This document shows positions 59,362 through 64,000 of a stretch of 64,000 nt of DNA, in pieces; positions within the stretch are counted from its first letter, which is position 1, and every line of letters starts with the position of its first letter. The notes below the pieces were generated by a model. The model saw only the letters and a list, made by a program, of their open reading frames with translations, made no database searches and had not been told where the DNA came from. The translations under genes were made by a program, and so were the position numbers. The stretch is taken from assembly GCA_031271975.1 (NCBI GenBank), contig JAISUR010000006.1:1-64000 (forward strand). The letters are read 5' to 3'. The stretch is from Propionibacteriaceae bacterium. GTDB taxonomy: Bacteria > Actinomycetota > Actinomycetes > Propionibacteriales > Propionibacteriaceae.

Positions 59362-60240
59362 TCAGCTTGCGCCCAAAGCGGCGGTGAGCGCCGGGACGAT
59401 TTGGTACAGGTCGGCGACAACGCCCGCGTCGCATTCATTGAAGATGGGCGCGTTGGGATCCGAGTTGATGGCCACCACGGCCTTGGAACCGCGCACGCCG
59501 ACCATGTGCTGCACCTGGCCGGAGATGCCCACAGCCAGATAGAGCGCTGGGGCGATCACTTGGCCGGACACGCCCAGGTAGCGGTCGCGGGGCAACCAGC
59601 CGACGCCTTCCGCTATCGGACGCGAGCAGGCGATGGCCGCGCCGAGCTTGGCGGCCAGCTCCTCGATCATGGCCAAGTCCGCCTCGGCTTTGATGCCGCG
59701 GCCAACGCCGATCACACGGCTGGCGCCGGCAAGGTCCACTTGGGCCTGCTGGCTCGCGGATTCGGAGACTACCGCGACCTGGTAGGTGGCCGCGGGCGTC
59801 GCTTCCTGGAAGCTGCCGCTGCCCGCGGGGACCGGTTTGGGAGCGCCGGAAACCAGCAGTGCCACCGGGCCGGAAACCGCCTCGGTGACGGCGACCAATC
59901 CGTTGAGCGTCGTCCGGGACACGGTGTTGCCGGCGGCGCCCGTGACTGCCGGCAACACGGGGATCGAGCGCGCGGCGGCCACTTGGCCCAACAGCGCGCG
60001 TTCGGCGCTGCGGTCGGCGGCCAGCACCACGTCGGCGTCCGCCGCCAACGCGATCACCGCCGGAGCCAGCGCTTCGGCGGGCCCGTCGGCAGCGATCCAG
60101 GTCACCGCCAAGGACCCGGACAACTCTTCGGCTATCTGCTTGGGACCAGCCGCGATGACGGTTGGCTGGGAGCCCAGGGCCTGGGCGATTTCGACGACAT
60201 TGCCGATACCGGCGTTGTCAACAACCAAAATGACGCTCAT
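59362..60240 (-). CDS. etfA: Electron transfer flavoprotein alpha subunit
   Basis: A 292-residue ETF alpha (FixB-like) subunit, carrying FAD and passing electrons to or from the acyl-CoA dehydrogenase. The FAD site is visible as VIGVGRGIKAEADLAMIEEL, SGQVIAPALYLAVGISGQVQH and VAINSDPNAPIFNECDAGVV. Of two adjacent ATGs (60243 and 60240) the second stands at a better distance from AGGAG. It is 8 bases after etfB. Whether it is of the conventional or bifurcating kind cannot be decided from these motifs; the neighbouring CaiA-like enzyme resembles systems linked to FixAB. Confidence 0.93.
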   Translation of the reverse strand: MSVILVVDNAGIGNVVEIAQALGSQPTVIAAGPKQIAEELSGSLAVTWIAADGPAEALAPAVIALAADADVVLAADRSAERALLGQVAAARSIPVLPAVTGAAGNTVSRTTLNGLVAVTEAVSGPVALLVSGAPKPVPAGSGSFQEATPAATYQVAVVSESASQQAQVDLAGASRVIGVGRGIKAEADLAMIEELAAKLGAAIACSRPIAEGVGWLPRDRYLGVSGQVIAPALYLAVGISGQVQHMVGVRGSKAVVAINSDPNAPIFNECDAGVVADLYQIVPALTAALGAS

Positions 60241-60248
60241 CATGACTC

Positions 60249-61016
60249 CTAGACGTTCGCCCGCAACCAGGCGGCGAGTTCAGCGGCAGCCTCGGTCGGG
60301 TCGCCGGCGGTGATCAACTGCTTCGCCCTGGGCGGCGGTTCGACCCTGGAACTGGCCTGGGTGTCCACACCTGTGGGAACTACGACACCCAGGCCAGCCA
60401 GTGGCAACTCTTCTGATGGCTTCTTTCCAGCGCCCAAGATCTCTTTCATGCCGGGGATCTTCGGCTGCGCCGCGTCTGCCGTGACGGCGACTACGGCAGG
60501 GCCGGTGACGCGCAGCGTGCGAGTGCCAGAGGCCGTGACTTGAGTCACTTCCAGTTCACCCGGTTTACCTGCCACGGCTAGGGCATCTGGAATCACTGGC
60601 CAGCCCAGCGCGCCCGCGATAGTCGCGGACACCAAGTGGGCCCCGATATCGACGGACGAATCGCCGGTGATGACCAGTTCTACGCCGCCAATTTGGTTCA
60701 CGGCGGCCGCGATCACTTTACCGGTTAAAGTGGCGCCGGCCCCGGCGAGGCTCTCGTCGGCCACGAGCACCGCCTTGTCCAGCCCGCGGGACAGCGCGGC
60801 CTTTTTGGCGAGCGAGCCGGCAACGTCTGGGGCGCCGATGGAAATCCCGATCAACTCCGCCTGGGCGGCGTCGGCGAAATCCCGTGCGACTTGGATCGCA
60901 ACCGGGTCATACTCGCTTATCGCAGCCTTGGCGCGCGACCAATCCGCGCTCCCGTCGGGTGCGATGCTGGCGTCATTGGGGCTGGCTGCCCATTTGTAGG
61001 CGACTACTACGCTCAC
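60249..61016 (-). CDS. etfB: Electron transfer flavoprotein beta subunit
   Basis: A 255-residue ETF beta (FixA-like) subunit, first gene of the 13-gene operon. It starts VVVAYKWAASPNDASIAPDG and shows SEYDPVAIQVARDFADA, LVITGDSSVDIGAHLVSATI and LPVIP-like (LGWPVIPDALAV) steps with the KEILGAGKKPSEELPL stretch typical of the C-terminal part. GTG 61016 follows AGGAGG with 5 bases between. The promoter and LacI-type operator lie 45-73 bases upstream. The pair with etfA gives the electron carrier for the CaiA-like dehydrogenase. Confidence 0.92.
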   Translation of the reverse strand: MSVVVAYKWAASPNDASIAPDGSADWSRAKAAISEYDPVAIQVARDFADAAQAELIGISIGAPDVAGSLAKKAALSRGLDKAVLVADESLAGAGATLTGKVIAAAVNQIGGVELVITGDSSVDIGAHLVSATIAGALGWPVIPDALAVAGKPGELEVTQVTASGTRTLRVTGPAVVAVTADAAQPKIPGMKEILGAGKKPSEELPLAGLGVVVPTGVDTQASSRVEPPPRAKQLITAGDPTEAAAELAAWLRANV

Positions 61017-61060
61017 TCCTACCTCCTGGCTTCGTCGGCTGGATGGGGCCTGATGGCAGG

Positions 61061-61089
61061 AGCGTAGCGGTTTTGTTGAACCGGTTCAA
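61061..61089 (-). promoter_or_regulatory. Operon promoter with LacI-type operator over the -35 box
   Basis: On the minus strand TTGAAC (complement of 61084-61089) and TACGCT (61061-61066) are 17 bases apart, a good -35/-10 pair about 45 bases before the etfB start. TTGAACCGGTTCAA (61076-61089) is a perfect 14-base palindrome with central CG, the classic form of a LacI/GalR operator, and includes the whole -35 box. A weaker copy lies before the adjacent LacI-type gene. Confidence 0.75.
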
Positions 61090-61109
61090 TAGTTTTTCGG
61101 GAAAATCTC

Positions 61110-62141
61110 TCAGGCTGCCGCGATGCGGGAGACCGGAGCCGTGCTGCCGCGCGGGACGAGGACCGGGCTGGGACACTTCCCGTCGCCTGGCTCTTGTCCG
61201 GCGATCATGTCCAGCAGCATCCGCGCAGCCATCGAGCCCACGTCCTTGTCGTCGGCTTCCACGGCGGACAGCGTCGGGTGGGTGTAGTTGCAGATCTCGG
61301 AGTTGCCCCAGGCCACGATGGACAGGTCCTTCGGCACCTGGATGCCCATCTCTTGGGCGACGGCCATGCCGGCCATGGCGGTCACGGTGTTGTCATAGAC
61401 GATCGCGCTGGGCGGGGCGGCCTGCATCAGCAAGCCGCGCGTGGCCTGTGCGGATGCGGCGTGGGTGGCCGCGATGTCGTTGATCGTGTAATCGGACAAG
61501 CCGCGGATCGAACAACTGGCCTCGAAAGCCTCGGAGCGCGCGCGGGCGTAAGCCAGCACCGAACGGTCGGAGAGCCGGGCGATGCGCGTGTGCCCCAGAG
61601 CGGTCAAGTAGGCCACCACTTCATCCATTGCGGCGCCGTCATCGCGCCAAGCCACGGGGAGAATCGGCCGCAGCGCGGCGTTGCCGACGCCCACCACCGG
61701 AATGTGCGCTTTGCCCAGAGCAGTGGGGCGGTCGTCGTTGGCGCGCAGGTCGACCAGGACCACTCCGTCGACGCGGCCGCCGTACCACCACGAGCGCAGC
61801 GCGGTCAGTTCGGCGGCGTGGGAGTTGACCACGCGCATCATCAGCGAGATGGAACGGTGGGACACTTCGCGTTCAACCCCTTGGAAGAAGGCGTCCAGTG
61901 CCGGCTCGATGCCGGTGATCGCGGGGGGCCGGTTGAGGACGATGCCGATGGTGTCCGTCTTCGCGCCGGATAGCGCACGGGCGGTGGCTGACGGAGTCCA
62001 GCCAAGCTGCTCGGTGGCGGCCAGCACCCGCTCGCGGGTGGAAGCGGGCAGCCCCGGCCGGTCGTTGAGCACCAGCGACACCGTGGTCTTCGAGACCCCA
62101 GCCAGTGCCGCCACATCGGCCATCGTGGGACGCTTCTGCAT
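61110..62141 (-). CDS. LacI-family transcriptional regulator of the CoA-thioester operon
   Basis: A 343-residue LacI/GalR repressor. The N-terminal HTH and hinge are intact (MADVAALAGVSKTTVSLVLN, then RVLAATEQLGWTPSATARALS), followed by a type I periplasmic-binding-protein effector domain (VVLVDLRANDD, AALRPILPVAWRDDGAAMDE, SIVAWGNSEICNYTHPTLSA). ATG 62141 is used; the GTG just before it is possible. It lies 93 bases upstream of the operon, on the same strand. Perfect and degraded copies of TTGAACCGGTTCAA stand before the operon and before this gene, so it probably represses both until an effector from the pathway binds. LacI proteins mostly sense sugars, which makes the pairing with an acyl-CoA operon unusual. 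Confidence 0.92.
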   Translation of the reverse strand: MQKRPTMADVAALAGVSKTTVSLVLNDRPGLPASTRERVLAATEQLGWTPSATARALSGAKTDTIGIVLNRPPAITGIEPALDAFFQGVEREVSHRSISLMMRVVNSHAAELTALRSWWYGGRVDGVVLVDLRANDDRPTALGKAHIPVVGVGNAALRPILPVAWRDDGAAMDEVVAYLTALGHTRIARLSDRSVLAYARARSEAFEASCSIRGLSDYTINDIAATHAASAQATRGLLMQAAPPSAIVYDNTVTAMAGMAVAQEMGIQVPKDLSIVAWGNSEICNYTHPTLSAVEADDKDVGSMAARMLLDMIAGQEPGDGKCPSPVLVPRGSTAPVSRIAAA

Positions 62142-62179
62142 CACTCGCTCTCTCCTAACCAGCTCAGTCGGGCAATCCC

Positions 62180-62209
62180 AACTAAAGCGGTTCAACGCCG
62201 TTTTGGCAA
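62180..62209 (-). promoter_or_regulatory. Promoter and degenerate operator of the LacI-type gene
   Basis: On the minus strand TTGCCA (complement of 62204-62209) and TTAGTT (62180-62185), 18 bases apart, could serve as -35 and -10. TTGAACCGCTTTAG (complement of 62182-62195) matches the perfect operator at 61,076 in its left half and overlaps spacer and -10, which fits negative autoregulation at lower affinity. Confidence 0.5.
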
Positions 62210-62240
62210 GACCTTTAGCTACTCATTCATACTACGTCGG

Positions 62241-63140
62241 CTAGGAGTGTCTGCCGGAGAGTGGCAGCCGCGTGCCCGCCACCTGCCGGCTGGCGACGAC
62301 ATCTCTCTTGAATCGGTAAACCCGGGCTGGGCGCCCGCCGGTGTCCGCGCGGATTTCGCCGGTGTCTTCCACGAGTTCCTCGGCGGCCACCAGGCGGCGG
62401 AAGTTTTGGGTGTGGACCGCGCGGCCCGCCAGCGCTTCCACGCAATCCTGCAATTGCCGCAGGGTGAAGACGTCGGGCAGCAGTTCGAAGACGACCGGGC
62501 GGTATTCGATCTTGGCGCGCAGCCGCGCCAGGGCAGTCGCGAGGATGCGGCGGTGGTCCCCGAACATCCGCTGGCCGGGCACCAGCTCCGGCAAGCGCCA
62601 CTGGTCGGGTGATTCCGGCACCAGGCCCACCTCATAGAGCAGTTCGTAGCGCTGCAACGCCGCGTCCGGGCGGGCCTGCGTCAACGCCTGACTGGCGGCG
62701 GTGGTCGGCCCGAAGCAGACCTCGCAGCGCAACTTCCGCCCAGCGTCGTCGCCCGCCCATTCGCGCAAGGCCGGCCAGATTTGGCCGGGCAGCGGCGCGG
62801 TGCGCAAGTCCTCCCACGGCAGCAATTCGTACCAGGGCGTCCAGCTGCCGATGCCGGTGGCAGGACCCCTGGTCAGGCCCAAGTAGGAGACGGAGATGCG
62901 CCGCCCCGGCTCAGCGCGGTCGAGGTCGGCGAAAGTGTAGAGCTGTTCCAGGTATCCGAGCTTCTGCCCTGATTGCTGCTCCACCCAAGCCCTGGTGGCG
63001 GCTTGCAGGGAGCGGTGCGAGGGCAACAAGGGGCCGGCGGGCAAACGCGGAGTTTCCCCGAGAGTCAGGACACTCGGGCGGCCATCGACTAGGGCGACGA
63101 CAACGGCAAGCAGTTCGGCGGAGATCGCCTGGGCGGTCAT
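62241..63140 (-). CDS. nrtR: NrtR-like NAD metabolism regulator (degenerate Nudix domain plus winged helix)
   Basis: A 299-residue protein with an N-terminal Nudix-like domain and C-terminal winged helix, the layout of NrtR. YLEQLYTFADLDR and VSYLGLTRG match the Nudix part of NrtR, while the Nudix box is broken (AATRAWVEQQSGQK instead of R-E-x-x-E-E-x-G), so it should bind ADP-ribose or a related ligand but not hydrolyse it. The C-terminal FELLPDVFTLRQLQDCVEAL, TQNFRRLV and GGRPARVYRFKRDV form the DNA-binding domain. ATG 63140 overlaps the glycosyltransferase stop. The tandem operators before nadA are the obvious target candidates, 17 kb away. Confidence 0.82.
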   Translation of the reverse strand: MTAQAISAELLAVVVALVDGRPSVLTLGETPRLPAGPLLPSHRSLQAATRAWVEQQSGQKLGYLEQLYTFADLDRAEPGRRISVSYLGLTRGPATGIGSWTPWYELLPWEDLRTAPLPGQIWPALREWAGDDAGRKLRCEVCFGPTTAASQALTQARPDAALQRYELLYEVGLVPESPDQWRLPELVPGQRMFGDHRRILATALARLRAKIEYRPVVFELLPDVFTLRQLQDCVEALAGRAVHTQNFRRLVAAEELVEDTGEIRADTGGRPARVYRFKRDVVASRQVAGTRLPLSGRHS

Positions 63141-64000
63141 GCCCCAAGTTTACGGGGATGGCGCTCGATTGCATCACGGTAGACGGACACGTAAAGTTCG
63201 GCCATTTTCGCCGCCGTCAGCGACTGGGCCAGCTCGCGGCCCGCCGCTCCCATCTCCTCGCGGCGCACCGCGTCGGCCGCCAGCACCGCCATGCCCGCGG
63301 CCAGCGACTCGATGGAAGGGTCCGTCATGAGCGCGTTCTGCGGCGTCACACCGGTGGTCAAACGTTCGTCGCAGTAGAGGATAGGGACGCCCGCGGCCGC
63401 CGCCTCCAACAGCACCATTGGCTGCACGTCGTAGTGGTACGAGGCGAGGATGAACACATCCGCGTCGGCCATTTCCTGCGACAGTTTGCCCAGGTCGCCT
63501 ATGTGGCCGGTGAACAGAATGCGCCCAGTCGTGATCTCTGCGGCGCGCCGTTTCAGCGTGGAGAACTGCTGTCCGTCGCCCACGATGACCAATTCGGTGT
63601 TCTCATCGGCGAGATGTTCATAGGCTTCGATGACCGCGTCCACGCGCTTTTCCGGGTCGAGGCGGCCCGACGACAGGAAACGCACGACCCCGTTGCGGGG
63701 GCGTTTCCGGACAGCTTGGTGGAACGAGTCGTAGTAGCCGTTCGGCACCACGTGCGCACGGTCGGCGAGCACACCTCCGGAGGCTTTCACGATCGACTCG
63801 GCGATGAACGCCGCAGGCGAGGTGAATGCGGAAGTCTGCGCGGCGAACCGGGCCAACGCCCTGAAGTCTCGGGACCCGATGCTCGGCGGCAGGCTGGAAC
63901 GCCGCAGCTTCACGCCCAGGTCGCCGGGAAACACCTGTTTCAGGAGCAGCGGAGCCAAACCGTTGAGATAGAGCGCGGAGACGAGGAAGGCGGCGAAGGG
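63137..64000 (-). CDS. Glycosyltransferase family 4/group 1, 5' end outside window
   Basis: The C-terminal 287 residues of a GT-B glycosyltransferase; the frame stays open to the right edge, so the start is not in the window. VVRFLSSGRLDPEKRVDAVI opens the nucleotide-sugar-binding domain, ELVIVGDGQQFSTLKRRA follows, and the E-x7-E region reads VQPMVLLEAAAAGVPILYCD. The preceding TSAFTSPAAFIAESIVKASG and HVVPNGYYDSF are the typical end of the first domain. It probably builds a cell-surface polysaccharide or glycolipid; donor and acceptor are unknown. It overlaps nrtR at ATGA. Confidence 0.87.
   Translation of the reverse strand, partial: PFAAFLVSALYLNGLAPLLLKQVFPGDLGVKLRRSSLPPSIGSRDFRALARFAAQTSAFTSPAAFIAESIVKASGGVLADRAHVVPNGYYDSFHQAVRKRPRNGVVRFLSSGRLDPEKRVDAVIEAYEHLADENTELVIVGDGQQFSTLKRRAAEITTGRILFTGHIGDLGKLSQEMADADVFILASYHYDVQPMVLLEAAAAGVPILYCDERLTTGVTPQNALMTDPSIESLAAGMAVLAADAVRREEMGAAGRELAQSLTAAKMAELYVSVYRDAIERHPRKLGA

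Noticed and set aside
47009-61016. Calling the operon a carnitine (cai) operon
   Set aside because: The BCCT carrier CaiT and CaiE are absent, and OYE-type, MaoC and MDMPI-like genes are additional. Similarity of CaiA/B/C-like proteins alone does not fix the substrate.
47009-61016. Calling the operon a bile-acid 7-dehydroxylation (bai) operon
   Set aside because: No BaiE-like dehydratase or BaiA-like short-chain dehydrogenase is present, and the ETF/acyl-CoA dehydrogenase core is foreign to bai operons.

Overview
The window is high-GC DNA that most resembles an actinobacterium. The signs are a protein of the mycothiol-dependent maleylpyruvate isomerase family, a large LuxR-type ATPase regulator pair, SipW-type alternate-signal exported proteins, pyruvate phosphate dikinase, an NrtR-type NAD regulator, and many GTG starts with ATGA/GTGA overlaps. 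A fermentative or facultatively anaerobic member, for example near the propionibacteria, would fit, but this is inference; no rRNA or tRNA gene lies in the window.

Layout. 1-9,942: a cut-off macrodomain gene, a decayed amidohydrolase, a lipoprotein, kdgK-eda (lower Entner-Doudoroff/hexuronate route) behind a promoter and palindromic operator, a MacB/FtsX-type ABC exporter pair, aat, an EcsC-like gene, and an orphan RbsB-like sugar-binding lipoprotein. 10,354-23,513: an accessory block bracketed by two paralogous LuxR regulators that share an unusual Arg in the P-loop. Inside are a seven-gene operon for a SipW-type surface appendage (alternate-signal subunits, a membrane-anchored member, an ER-type signal peptidase, a seven-bladed RCC1-like propeller), an L,D-transpeptidase, an RbsC-like permease with a Pro/Gln-rich tail, and a 51-residue coiled-coil protein.

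23,810-46,857: a GH1 glycosidase, ppdK, a 2,774-residue secreted surface protein with Pmp-like, MBG, Fn3, cadherin-like, FIVAR-like and Big2-like modules, glycogen phosphorylase, a CASTOR/POLLUX-type channel protein, mntH, the nadABC operon with tandem operators over its promoter, and a membrane-anchored endonuclease/phosphatase-family protein.

61,016-47,009 (minus strand): one tightly packed 13-gene operon, etfB-etfA-caiB-like-OYE/dienoyl reductase-crotonase-acyl-CoA ligase-acyl-CoA dehydrogenase-MDMPI-like-YkvI-like transporter-two MaoC subunits-caiB-like-OFA transporter. It looks like a complete import, CoA-activation, reduction/hydration and electron-bifurcation-or-transfer pathway for an unsaturated or betaine-like acid, related to but not the same as the carnitine (cai) and bile-acid (bai) operons. 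A LacI-type regulator sits directly upstream, and a perfect 14-bp palindrome overlaps the operon -35 box. The window ends with an nrtR-like gene overlapping a cut-off glycosyltransferase gene.

A dispersed intergenic palindromic repeat family (core CGTCATCCCGGAC...) occupies most longer gaps, mainly at gene 3' ends. The two best candidates for undescribed biology are the LuxR-bracketed SipW/propeller appendage locus and the LacI-controlled CoA-thioester operon.
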